Shown here in pieces: positions 24,962 through 33,371 of a stretch of 64,000 nucleotides of DNA. The notes under the pieces are model-generated. The model saw only the letters and a list, made by a program, of their open reading frames with translations. It did no database searches and was not told the DNA's origin. Position 1 is the first letter of the stretch. The number at the start of each line of letters is the position of its first letter. Origin of the DNA: Methylonatrum sp040877625 (GTDB lineage Bacteria > Pseudomonadota > Gammaproteobacteria > Nitrococcales > Aquisalimonadaceae); assembly GCA_040877625.1 (NCBI GenBank), contig JBBDNK010000024.1, forward strand, positions 1-64,000, in the 5' to 3' direction. Made by a program: the position numbers and the translations under genes.

Positions 24962-26923
24962 TTACTTTCTGACGCGCCATGCAACCACCGCGATCACTCC
25001 GACTGTTATCGCCAGGGCGCCCAGTCGTCCGCCACTGAGATCCAGCACGGTAGCAAAGCCCATGAATATGGCGCCGGCGAACAGAACCGCTCTGAGCAGC
25101 AGCCCCTGGATCCCTCCCCCCAGCGCGCCTACACCCAATAACCACCCCTGCAATCCTGCCGCGGCCAGTGCCACCGCTACGGCCGAATACGCGAGGGCTT
25201 CGATCCCGGCAAGGAATTCACCGCGGAAAAGCAGATCGGGATTGAGCACAAACAGGAATGGCACGAAATAGATAACGGCGCCGAAGCGAACGGACTCCAG
25301 CCCCACCTTCATGGGCGAAACCTTGGCCAGCGTGGCCGCCGCGTAGGCGCCGATGGCAACCGGCGGGGTGATGAACGAGACCATCCCCCAGTAGAGAATG
25401 AACATGTGCACGGCGAGCGGATCCAGCCCGCTGCCTTGCACCAGTGCGGGTGCCAGCACCAGGGCCAGGAAAATATAGGCCGCCACCATGGTCATGCCCA
25501 TACCGAACAGGAAGCTGGTAACGGCCCCCATCAACAGCAAGGCAAGCGTGGACTTGCCGGCAATGAAGACCAGATCGTTCGCCAGTGTGCCCGCCAGGCC
25601 GGAAAGCACCAGGCCACCGACGATCAGGCCCACACCGGCGAGCATGGCGCCCAGGGTAGCCAGCGCATGACCGGTTTCGCTGAGGAAATTCAGCAAATGC
25701 GGCCAGGAAATCCGCCCCCTTGATGCCACCAGCTCCAGCGCGCCGAGCACCACCGTCGCATAGAAGGGTGCCCCCGCTTCCTGTCCCGGTTGCAGTATGA
25801 AATAAATCAGCACGGCGAACGCAATGAAGTAACGCCAGCCGGCGCGCAGAGTCTGACCCAGCTCCGGCAGTTCTTCCCGCGGAAGCCCCTTCAGCTTCGC
25901 CTTCGCCGCATAGGCGTCAACCTGCAGGAACAGACCGAAGTAGAACAGCAGCGAAGGTACGAGCGCGGCCAATGCCACTTCGTAATAGGGCACGGACAGG
26001 AAAGTCGCCATGACGAAGGCGGCGGCGCCCATGACCGGAGGCGCCATGACGCCGCCGGTTGATGCACAGGCTTCGATCGCGGCGGCGTGCACGCGCGAGA
26101 ATCCGGTCCGTGTCATCACCGGGATGGTGATTGAGCCAGTGGATATGACGTTCGAGACCACGCTGCCCGACATGGACCCCATGGCGCCGCTGGCGAATAT
26201 GGATACTTTCGCCGCACCGCCACGCACCCCGCCAAACAGGAAGAACGCGAGGTTATTGAAAAAATCGCTGGCACCCGAAAACCGCAGGGCAACTCCGAAC
26301 ACCACGAACCCGATCACCAGGTTGGCGAACGCCGCCAGCGGCACGCCAAGCACACTCTCCATGCTGAACACATGGTAGGCCAGGGTATCGGAGAAGCCCT
26401 GACTGAAGCCGGCGATCGGCCCGGGCATGAGATCGGCGACCACGGGATACAGCGACATCAGCAAAGCGATCAGCGCGACCGCCGTGCCTCCGGTGCGGCG
26501 GGTGGCTTCCAGCACCAGCAGCCAGGTGACCACGGTAAGGGGCATCGTCCACGCGGGCGCGGCAAACTCCCATGCACTGGCCGACATGTCGCGCGCATGG
26601 ATTACCCATAGCAGGATCAGCGCAAAGGCCCCGATGGCCAGAGCGATGTCCAGCACCTTCGCGGGCAACGCTCGCTCGTGTATCCCCGGCGCCACGACAA
26701 AGACCGGCGGCAGCAGGAGCAGCATAGTCACGTAGAGAAAGCGGTTGTCCCACATGCTGGAGCCGACGGAATCCAGGCCGAGTATGCGGTCGGCCGCGAG
26801 CGCGCACATGGCGACCGCCGCGACCGCCAGCAGGGCCTGACCGACCCCGAACGGAGCGGAGGTGCCGGCGGAATGCGCCAGCACCTCCCGGGGGTTTTCC
26901 AGCATGCCGTGTCCTAGCGCCAT
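24962..26923 (-). CDS. TRAP transporter fused permease (TAXI type)
   Basis: A 653-aa membrane protein with roughly 17 or more hydrophobic segments, joining the DctQ-like and DctM-like subunits in one chain as in TAXI-TRAP systems. The DctM part is recognisable by FGGVRGGAAKVSIFASGAMGSMSGS near 230-255, GGVMAPPVMGAAAFVMATFL, and the late FGMGMTMVAAYIFLALVLAPAL. It takes up a substrate captured by the TAXI protein at 26914-28059, overlapping that gene by 10 bp. Sodium- or proton-driven uptake of carboxylates is typical of the family. Confidence 0.92.
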   Translation of the reverse strand: MALGHGMLENPREVLAHSAGTSAPFGVGQALLAVAAVAMCALAADRILGLDSVGSSMWDNRFLYVTMLLLLPPVFVVAPGIHERALPAKVLDIALAIGAFALILLWVIHARDMSASAWEFAAPAWTMPLTVVTWLLVLEATRRTGGTAVALIALLMSLYPVVADLMPGPIAGFSQGFSDTLAYHVFSMESVLGVPLAAFANLVIGFVVFGVALRFSGASDFFNNLAFFLFGGVRGGAAKVSIFASGAMGSMSGSVVSNVISTGSITIPVMTRTGFSRVHAAAIEACASTGGVMAPPVMGAAAFVMATFLSVPYYEVALAALVPSLLFYFGLFLQVDAYAAKAKLKGLPREELPELGQTLRAGWRYFIAFAVLIYFILQPGQEAGAPFYATVVLGALELVASRGRISWPHLLNFLSETGHALATLGAMLAGVGLIVGGLVLSGLAGTLANDLVFIAGKSTLALLLMGAVTSFLFGMGMTMVAAYIFLALVLAPALVQGSGLDPLAVHMFILYWGMVSFITPPVAIGAYAAATLAKVSPMKVGLESVRFGAVIYFVPFLFVLNPDLLFRGEFLAGIEALAYSAVAVALAAAGLQGWLLGVGALGGGIQGLLLRAVLFAGAIFMGFATVLDLSGGRLGALAITVGVIAVVAWRVRK

Positions 26924-28059
26924 ACAGGTTCGCGTCCGGCATCCTCCAGCGCCTTGGCACGCGCCGCGAGCCAGCGACGCTCGAAGTCGTCGCCGCTGCT
27001 GTCGCTACCGCTGCGGAACGCACTCCATGCCTGCTGAATGATTTCCTGGCGGCTGATCAGGTCGGCGTTCATCTCGTCCAGATCATCGGTCCAGACGCCG
27101 GCTTCCTTGTAGTAGCGGATGGCGCCGGGGTGAAAAGGCATACCCCAGTCGAACACCTGGCGTTCCAGCGCCCAGCCCTCGGCACCGGGGGCCGCATCCT
27201 TGTACTGGTCGTAATAATGGAATAGTGCCTTGGTCATGTTGTAGACCAGGTCTTCGTCCTTGTCGGCGTAGCTCGCCAGCAGCGGCAACGGCTGACCAAG
27301 GCCCTCGCTGCCGTTCGGATCCACGCCCGCCCCGGACGTGCCGGTGTGCTTGACCAGGAAGGGCGCAACCGAGTGCAGGCGCTTCCAGGCCGCGTCATCG
27401 TCCTGCGGATACTGTGGCCAATGGATGCCGCCGGACGTGGCTTCGATCTGCGTCGCGAAACCGGAGGCGGCGGTCAGTATCGCGCCGTCAATGCGGCCTT
27501 GCAGGATACCGTCCATGGCAGCCTTGAAGCCCGGTACTTCCACGCGCTCGACATCGTCCCAGGTGAGATCGGCGTAGGCCAGCGTGGCTTTCATGATGGT
27601 ATTGAGCGACGGCGTGCCGGCCACGTAGGCGACCCGTTTGCCGCGCAGATCCCGCAGGGTTCTGACGCCGGAATCCCCCCGCGTCACCACGCCCATGTGA
27701 GCATCGGCCATGTTCATCGCCACCAGCCGCAGGTTCTGCGGGCCGAGATCGGGCCTGGCAAAGTCCAGCACGCCTTCCTGCGCGAAATAGCTGCCGGCGC
27801 CGCTGGCCGCGAAGTCGATGCGCCCCTGGCGAACGGGAACCAGGCGCGCCACGTCGGTCTCACCGGGCACAACGCGCATGGCCGTGCCGATGTCCTCACG
27901 CATGACATTACCCAGCGCAACGGCCTGATTGTAACCGCTGGTGCCGGCGGCAAACGCGGTCCATGAGACCGTGCTCGGCAAGTCGGGCTTGCTGGCGGCC
28001 GCACTTTGGAACGCGCTTGCGGCGAGCACGAAACCGACCGCGAGTGGCAATAACTTCAT
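26914..28059 (-). CDS. TAXI-family TRAP substrate-binding protein
   Basis: A 381-aa periplasmic protein. The ATG at 28059 has GGAGGT upstream and opens a signal peptide (MKLLPLAVGFVLAASAFQSAAA); an in-frame start 60 bp upstream would bury it. Family segments include GTSGYNQAVALGNVMREDIG, LRGKRVAYVAGTPSLNTIMKA and HPGAIRYYKEAGVW. It delivers a carboxylate-like ligand to the fused permease. The related TAXI proteins bind glutamate or succinate-type ligands, but the ligand here is unknown. Confidence 0.9.
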   Translation of the reverse strand: MKLLPLAVGFVLAASAFQSAAASKPDLPSTVSWTAFAAGTSGYNQAVALGNVMREDIGTAMRVVPGETDVARLVPVRQGRIDFAASGAGSYFAQEGVLDFARPDLGPQNLRLVAMNMADAHMGVVTRGDSGVRTLRDLRGKRVAYVAGTPSLNTIMKATLAYADLTWDDVERVEVPGFKAAMDGILQGRIDGAILTAASGFATQIEATSGGIHWPQYPQDDDAAWKRLHSVAPFLVKHTGTSGAGVDPNGSEGLGQPLPLLASYADKDEDLVYNMTKALFHYYDQYKDAAPGAEGWALERQVFDWGMPFHPGAIRYYKEAGVWTDDLDEMNADLISRQEIIQQAWSAFRSGSDSSGDDFERRWLAARAKALEDAGREPVWR

Positions 28060-28201
28060 GGGATTTACCTCCGGTTTACAGGGAAGCGCCTGTGTTTGCG
28101 CTTTTTTGCTTTCCTTCATGATTCACGGCAGCCGCAAGGCGGCCCCGCGTACTGCGAGGCGCCCCTTACTGGCCGTGTCCGATCTACCGCATGCGCAGCA
28201 T

Positions 28202-29371
28202 CTACGCCTCGGCTCCGGCACGCTGCCGCGCGGCTTCACGCAAATGCGGCATGACCTCCCGGGAGAACAGTTCGAGATTCTTGCGCGTCAGGTCTGCGGG
28301 CAGGGTACCGAAATGCAGGCCGGGTAGCAGCACATTGAAGCCCGCCTCCGCCTGATACTCGATCAAACGCTGACGCACTGTCTCGGGGCTGCCGCAGATG
28401 AAACTGCCCAGTTCGTTCAGTTCTTCCGCCGTACGCTTCTGTCCGGTCATGACCTTCTTTGCCGCCATGACACCTTTCATCGACTCCACCGATGAATAGC
28501 CCGGCGGCAGCAGCATCTCGATCGGCATACGCAGGAACTTGTTCATGAACGCCTCGATATGCGGCTTGGCCTCACGCATCGCGATCTCGTCGGTCTCGCC
28601 GACGTAGACCTTGAGCGACCAGCCAAGCTGATCCGGCGAAGGCTCGTAGCCATAGCCGCGGGCGGTTTCGCGATACAGGTCCATGTACTTGAACAGCTGT
28701 TTTACCGGGCTGAAGGTCTGCAGATAGGTGTAGCGGCGATCCGGATGGGCCGCCCATTCGATCGTCTCGCGGGAGCCCTGGGAGGGGATCCAGACTGGCG
28801 GATGCGGCTTCTGGAACGGCGTCGGCCAGGGGTTGACGTAGTTCAGATGATAATACTTGCCCTCGAAGGCGAACGGGCCGGGCTGTGTCCAGGAGCGGAT
28901 GATCAGGTCATGGGCTTCATGGAAGCGCGCATGGCTCTCGGTTGGGTTGATGCCCATGGTGTGGTACTCGGCGCCGATACCCCGGACAAAGCCGGCGATC
29001 AGCCGCCCGCCGGTAATGTTGTCGAGCACCGCGTACTCTTCCGAGACCTGCAGCGGGTTGTTCATCAGCGGCAAGGCGCGGCCGAGGACGGCAATCTTGA
29101 CGCGTTTGGTCCGCCGTGCGAGCGCACCGGCCAGCACCGACGGGGTTGGCATCAGGCCGTAGGCGGTCTGGTGGTGCTCGTTCACGCAGATGCCGTCGAA
29201 ACCGAGGTCCTCCGCATATTCCAGTTCGTCCAGATAGCGGTTGTACAACTCGTAGCCGTGTTGCGGATCGAAGTAGCTGTTAGGCAGCTTTACCCAGGAC
29301 GCCGTGTGATGCTTGTCGTAGTCCATATCCAGGTACTGATATGGCATCAAATGGAAGAAGAAAATATTCAT
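28202..29371 (-). CDS. LLM-class flavin-dependent monooxygenase, operon A
   Basis: A 389-aa bacterial-luciferase-like TIM barrel. The signature VNEHHQTAYGLMP (about 64-76), IAVLGRALPL, and FVRGIGAEYHTMGINP are seen. It uses reduced FMN and O2, so it needs the flavin reductase of this operon. The start overlaps the hydrolase stop (ATGA), so the pair is translationally coupled. The protein is clearly paralogous to the enzyme at 45527-46666. Adjacent hydrolase suggests ester or lactone formation followed by hydrolysis (type II Baeyer-Villiger), but halogen, nitro or C-C chemistry is not excluded. Confidence 0.9.
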   Translation of the reverse strand: MNIFFFHLMPYQYLDMDYDKHHTASWVKLPNSYFDPQHGYELYNRYLDELEYAEDLGFDGICVNEHHQTAYGLMPTPSVLAGALARRTKRVKIAVLGRALPLMNNPLQVSEEYAVLDNITGGRLIAGFVRGIGAEYHTMGINPTESHARFHEAHDLIIRSWTQPGPFAFEGKYYHLNYVNPWPTPFQKPHPPVWIPSQGSRETIEWAAHPDRRYTYLQTFSPVKQLFKYMDLYRETARGYGYEPSPDQLGWSLKVYVGETDEIAMREAKPHIEAFMNKFLRMPIEMLLPPGYSSVESMKGVMAAKKVMTGQKRTAEELNELGSFICGSPETVRQRLIEYQAEAGFNVLLPGLHFGTLPADLTRKNLELFSREVMPHLREAARQRAGAEA

Positions 29372-30156
29372 GCGGCGGCTCCTCCAGCGAATTGCCTGAA
29401 CTCGGCGAGCACTTCATCCTTTTTCTCCACCAGCGGCAGGTGGCCGCAATCGGCAAGGATCCTGTAGCGCGCATTCGGCAGCAGGCCGCTCAGGTGCTCC
29501 GCGTAAACGGACGGGATGAGGCGATCATTGTCGCCCCAGAGGATAAGGACGGGGATGTCGATTCGTTGCAGCCATTTCTGCAGCAGCGGGTCGTACATGC
29601 GCGGCGCCCAGCCGAGACGCGCGGTCGCCTCCCGGTTGCGCATGATCCGTCCCATCTGCTCATCGGTCGGCTCCTCGGCGAGCATTGCCTGGGCCATTGA
29701 GGGGTCGTGGAACAGGTTCCTGATCATTTCCTCCCAGGACCACAGGAATGTATCGGCGCGCGGCACGCCCTTGACGTGGATGCCGGCAGGCGCGAGCAGC
29801 GTCAGGCCGGCGAGACGCGACGCGTCGAACAAGGCCATCTCCAGGCCGATCCAGCCGCCCAGGGAACTGCCGATCACCTGAACCCCGGACAGATTCTCGT
29901 GCTTCAGCAGTTCCAGATAGAACAAGGCAACATCGTGAATGTTATCGAGCCACTCGGGCTTGTCGGAGTCGCCGAAACCGGGATGCTCCGGCGCGATCAC
30001 ACGATGCGTTGCGGCCAGCTCGTCAAGCGCGGGCGACCTGGAAAGGCCGGCGGCGCCGTGAAGGTAAAGGAGTGGAGGACCATTGTCTTCGCCCACCAAC
30101 GTACGCACGCGGCAACCCGCGACCGTGATGGACGACTCCTGAAGCACTGAGCTCAT
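29368..30156 (-). CDS. Alpha/beta-fold hydrolase, operon A
   Basis: A 262-aa hydrolase; the ATG at 30156 follows AGGAG. Nucleophile S98 is in GSSLGGW, the acid is in LWGDNDRLIP and the histidine in DCGHLPL; the oxyanion loop is in LHGAAGL. It is related to meta-cleavage-product hydrolases and esterases. It is translationally coupled to the LLM monooxygenase, and a clear paralogue sits in the same place in operon B (46663-47445). It is the first gene of operon A and presumably hydrolyses the monooxygenase product. Confidence 0.9.
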   Translation of the reverse strand: MSSVLQESSITVAGCRVRTLVGEDNGPPLLYLHGAAGLSRSPALDELAATHRVIAPEHPGFGDSDKPEWLDNIHDVALFYLELLKHENLSGVQVIGSSLGGWIGLEMALFDASRLAGLTLLAPAGIHVKGVPRADTFLWSWEEMIRNLFHDPSMAQAMLAEEPTDEQMGRIMRNREATARLGWAPRMYDPLLQKWLQRIDIPVLILWGDNDRLIPSVYAEHLSGLLPNARYRILADCGHLPLVEKKDEVLAEFRQFAGGAAA

Positions 30157-30377
30157 GCAAGACTCTCCTGGGAACATTTTAATTTGTACGCATATTATTA
30201 TTTACTTAATGGACGCCCACGTAATTGATCAGTTCCTGACGTGCTTGTCAAATGCCACGCTGTCGACAGCCTGGCATTGCGACGAAGAGGGTTGAGATCG
30301 AGTGGGAGAAACGCGGGGCGATAGCGGCTGGACGCAACGTGAATCACATCATCCGGGCAGTCAAATGGCGAAGAGGT

Positions 30378-30845
30378 TCATTCCACCGCAGGCAGGTGTT
30401 TGGCCTGTTCCGGGTCCAGTTCCACGTCGTGCACCGCCAGAACCGGCTGCTTCGCATGACGGACCAGCCATTCGGTGGCGGAACCGTGGAGAAACTGGGA
30501 AAGCCCGGTACGGCTGCGGGTACCCATGGCGATCAGGTCCGCACCCCACTGGTCGGCGTGTGCGCTGATCTTGTCCGCCGCGCTGCCAACTTCAACGGCC
30601 ACCTCCTCGCCCTTGCGCGCCCACCCCTGCAGCTTTTCCATAGCCTCCTTTTCCGCCTTGCTGCGTTCGTCCCTGGCATGCATGGGATTGATGGTCGGGC
30701 TGGCTGTCGCCGCTGCGATTTCACTGGGGTTGAGCACATACAGCAGACGTATCGTTGCATTCTCGGGGCGATAATCTCGTGCGACCGCAACGGCGCGCGC
30801 GGAGGCGGTGGAGAAATTCACGGGAACGAGAATGCGACGTAGCAT
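30378..30845 (-). CDS. Universal stress protein (UspA family)
   Basis: A 155-aa single Usp domain: RRILVPVNFSTASARAVAVA at the start and the nucleotide-binding loop MGTRSRTGLSQFLHGSATEWLV near 105-127. The family binds ATP or AMP and is induced by starvation and other stresses. It is a stand-alone gene, divergent from the SulP transporter gene 306 bp away. SulP genes are often found with Usp genes in proteobacteria, so the two may be functionally linked. Confidence 0.9.
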   Translation of the reverse strand: MLRRILVPVNFSTASARAVAVARDYRPENATIRLLYVLNPSEIAAATASPTINPMHARDERSKAEKEAMEKLQGWARKGEEVAVEVGSAADKISAHADQWGADLIAMGTRSRTGLSQFLHGSATEWLVRHAKQPVLAVHDVELDPEQAKHLPAVE

Positions 30846-31151
30846 GGAAGGTTTCGCCTATTTGTGAGTGGAGAGTCAGGTTAACCGATTGCTCCGGGAG
30901 TGTCTTGCGTTCACATTGACCTGGAGCCGCCGATCGCCTTGCGGCGGCGCAGCAAATTCCGTATGCTTCGCGGCCTATCGGTTTTGGCACAACTCGGGCG
31001 ACGCTACTATCCTCCTTCAGGGATCAGATGTTACGGCATCCCGCATCCCGCTGTCGCAAGGCGTCTATCTGCCATCTTCCGTAATTCGCGCGTCCCGTCG
31101 GACGTCATACCCGGTTATTTCGCTTCCGCCTGGTGCGGCAAGGGACTATGA
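30846..31151. other. 306-bp divergent region between the Usp and SulP genes
   Basis: No coding sequence is supported. It should hold promoters for both flanking genes. No clear operator or terminator was seen. Confidence 0.5.
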
Positions 31152-32648
31152 ATGCTGTCTGAAAGGATAAAGCGCAGCGCCAATGCGGTGCGTCGTACGT
31201 GGTTTTTCAATGTTCGGGGCGATCTGATTGCCGGCATCGTCGTCGCGCTGGCGCTGATCCCGGAAGCCATCGCGTTCTCCATCATCGCCGGCGTGGATCC
31301 TCAGGTGGGGTTATACGCGTCGTTCTCGATGGCGGTGGTCATCGCCTTTGCCGGGGGGCGCCCGGGCATGATCTCCGCCGCCACCGGTGCCATGGCGCTA
31401 CTGATGGTGACTCTGGTAGCCGAACATGGCCTCGAATACCTCTTCGCCGCCACTATTCTGACCGGTCTGTTGCAGATCGTGTTCGGCTGGCTGCGGCTTG
31501 CCCGCTACATGATGTTCATTCCGCGCACGGTCATGCTGGGCTTCGTCAACGCCCTGGCCATCCTGATCTTCATGGCGCAGATCCCGCATTTCGTCGGCCA
31601 TGGCTGGCAGACCTATGCCATGGTCGCCGCGGGGCTGGGCATCATTTACGGCTTTCCATACATCAACCGCACCATTCCGCCACCTCTGGTCGCCATCATT
31701 ACCCTGACAATTGCCGCCGTGACGCTGAATCTGCCGATGAACACGGTGGGTGACATGGGATCGCTACCGGAGGGCATGCCGTTCCTGCATATTCCCGCGG
31801 TGCCGCTGACGCTGGAGACGTTGCAAATCATCTTCCCGGTGGCGCTGACGCTGACCATGGTGGGCTTGCTGGAATCGCTGCTGACCGCCTCCATCGTCGA
31901 TGACCTGACGGATACCCCCAGCAAGAAGAACACGGAAGCCAGAGGCCAGGGGATTGGCAACGTCATCACCGGCCTGTTCGGCGGCATGGCCAGCTGCGCG
32001 ATGATCGGACAATCGATCATCAACATAAAATCCGGCGGCCTGGGGCGGTTATCGTCACTGGCGGCAGGGGTCTACCTGCTGTTCTTCATCCTGGTTCTGG
32101 GCGATCTGGTTTCCATGATTCCGATGCCGGCGCTGGTCGCGGTCATGATCATGGTCGCCATAGGCACGTTCGACTGGACCTCGTTGCCCATGCTCACCCG
32201 CATGCCGCGCACGGATGCCTTCGTGCTGATTGTGACCGTGGTCACCGTGGTGGTTACCCATGATCTGGCCAAGGGCGTGCTTGCCGGCGTCCTGCTGAGT
32301 GCCGTGTTCTTCGTGCGCAAGCTCGCCACGCAGATCAGCGTAAAGGCGGAAGACAGCGGCGATGGTGAACACCGCATCTACCGTGTACGGGGCGCCCTGT
32401 TCTTCGTCGCCGTGGACAAGTTCGTGGCCTCGTTCGACTATAACGCCGGCATTCCGGATGTACGGATTGATCTCAGGGGCGCTTCACTCTGGGACAGTTC
32501 CGCCGTTAGCGCGGTCGACAAGGTCGTCGGCAAGCTGCGCCGTAACGGGGCAAACGTCACAGTTGTACATCCAACCGGGGAAGGCGCAAGCCTGATGGGC
32601 AAGCTCGCCGCCTACGACAAACCGGGCGCCGACAAGATCGGCCACTGA
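31152..32648 (+). CDS. SulP/SLC26-family anion transporter with STAS domain
   Basis: A 498-aa protein with about 12 membrane segments and a C-terminal STAS domain (about 400-498, VDKFVASFDYNAGIPDVRIDLRG-type, with a DSSAV motif). The SulP opening RGDLIAGIVVALALIPEAIAF and QVGLYASFSMAVVIAFAGGRPG are diagnostic. Members move sulfate, bicarbonate or dicarboxylates. The product is slightly shorter than classic SulP proteins (about 560 aa). It is divergent from a universal stress gene. Confidence 0.92.
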   Translation: MLSERIKRSANAVRRTWFFNVRGDLIAGIVVALALIPEAIAFSIIAGVDPQVGLYASFSMAVVIAFAGGRPGMISAATGAMALLMVTLVAEHGLEYLFAATILTGLLQIVFGWLRLARYMMFIPRTVMLGFVNALAILIFMAQIPHFVGHGWQTYAMVAAGLGIIYGFPYINRTIPPPLVAIITLTIAAVTLNLPMNTVGDMGSLPEGMPFLHIPAVPLTLETLQIIFPVALTLTMVGLLESLLTASIVDDLTDTPSKKNTEARGQGIGNVITGLFGGMASCAMIGQSIINIKSGGLGRLSSLAAGVYLLFFILVLGDLVSMIPMPALVAVMIMVAIGTFDWTSLPMLTRMPRTDAFVLIVTVVTVVVTHDLAKGVLAGVLLSAVFFVRKLATQISVKAEDSGDGEHRIYRVRGALFFVAVDKFVASFDYNAGIPDVRIDLRGASLWDSSAVSAVDKVVGKLRRNGANVTVVHPTGEGASLMGKLAAYDKPGADKIGH

Positions 32649-32699
32649 CAGCCGAGCAGGGCGGGATCTCCGGGCATACCGCCTCCAGCGGTGTCCGCC

Positions 32700-33053
32700 C
32701 TATCGCTTTTCGGCCTTCTCGGCGCAGTCAATGCAGATAGCAACGGCCGGGTCGGCCTGCAGGCGACCCGGTGCTATCGGTTCCTCACAGCGGACGCAGT
32801 CGCCATAGGCCCCCTCCTCCAGCCGACGCAGGGCAGCCCGGATGCGCAGCACCTGCTGCCCGGCACGTGCCTCCGTTGCGCGTGCCATCGCCTGGCCCTG
32901 GAGCGCGTCCATCCGCGACAGGCGCCCGGTTCGGGTCTGATCCAGTTCTACGGGCTCGGTACTGGAGCGCCGATAGTCGGCATCCCCCTCCAGCATGGCG
33001 AGGTCGTTTTCAAGCCGTTGTCTGAAAGCATGCAGTTCGGCATCATCAGGCAT
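32700..33053 (-). CDS. TraR/DksA-type zinc-finger protein
   Basis: A 117-aa protein with an N-terminal coiled-coil-like helix pair and a four-cysteine zinc finger near the C-terminus (CVRCEEPIAPGRLQADPAVAICIDC, cysteines about 86, 89, 107 and 110). DksA-like proteins bind RNA polymerase through its secondary channel. The tip of the coiled coil lacks the usual DxxDxA pair in recognisable form, so an accessory role is likely. It is convergent with the SulP gene. Confidence 0.85.
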   Translation of the reverse strand: MPDDAELHAFRQRLENDLAMLEGDADYRRSSTEPVELDQTRTGRLSRMDALQGQAMARATEARAGQQVLRIRAALRRLEEGAYGDCVRCEEPIAPGRLQADPAVAICIDCAEKAEKR

Positions 33054-33371
33054 GAAAGCATCCTGCCTTGTGTTCGTGAATTGCTAACGTTCTCGTCAGT
33101 AAGCGTGATATCTGTAATCGTACCGCTCAGCGCGCGGCCACGATACCTTGGGAGCCTCTGATCTATTCCCACGTGAGTGTTTCTCTTGCGGCGCGCCGAG
33201 CATCTGAATACGCGAGGCTGCAATTACAGCTCCGTAGACAAAGTCACGGAATTACGCGAAACGGCGGGAGAAACTGTAGACTAAGGTCACGTTATGATTC
33301 CGGAATACCCAGGTGCATCGGAATGCCATATCGTCTGGTGGAAACGCCAAGACAACTGAGAACTGCTTTCG
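33054..33371. other. 318-bp intergenic region containing a solo repeat end
   Basis: It separates the divergent DksA-like and REC-EAL genes. Apart from the solo repeat at 33147-33170 nothing specific is recognised, and no coding frame is supported. Confidence 0.5.
33147..33170 (+). repeat. Solo end of the MITE-like repeat (GGAGCCTCTGATCTATTCCC)
   Basis: Matches the left end of the element at 62395 base for base over 20 bp, preceded by CTTG instead of TTAA. No inverted partner lies nearby. Confidence 0.65.
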
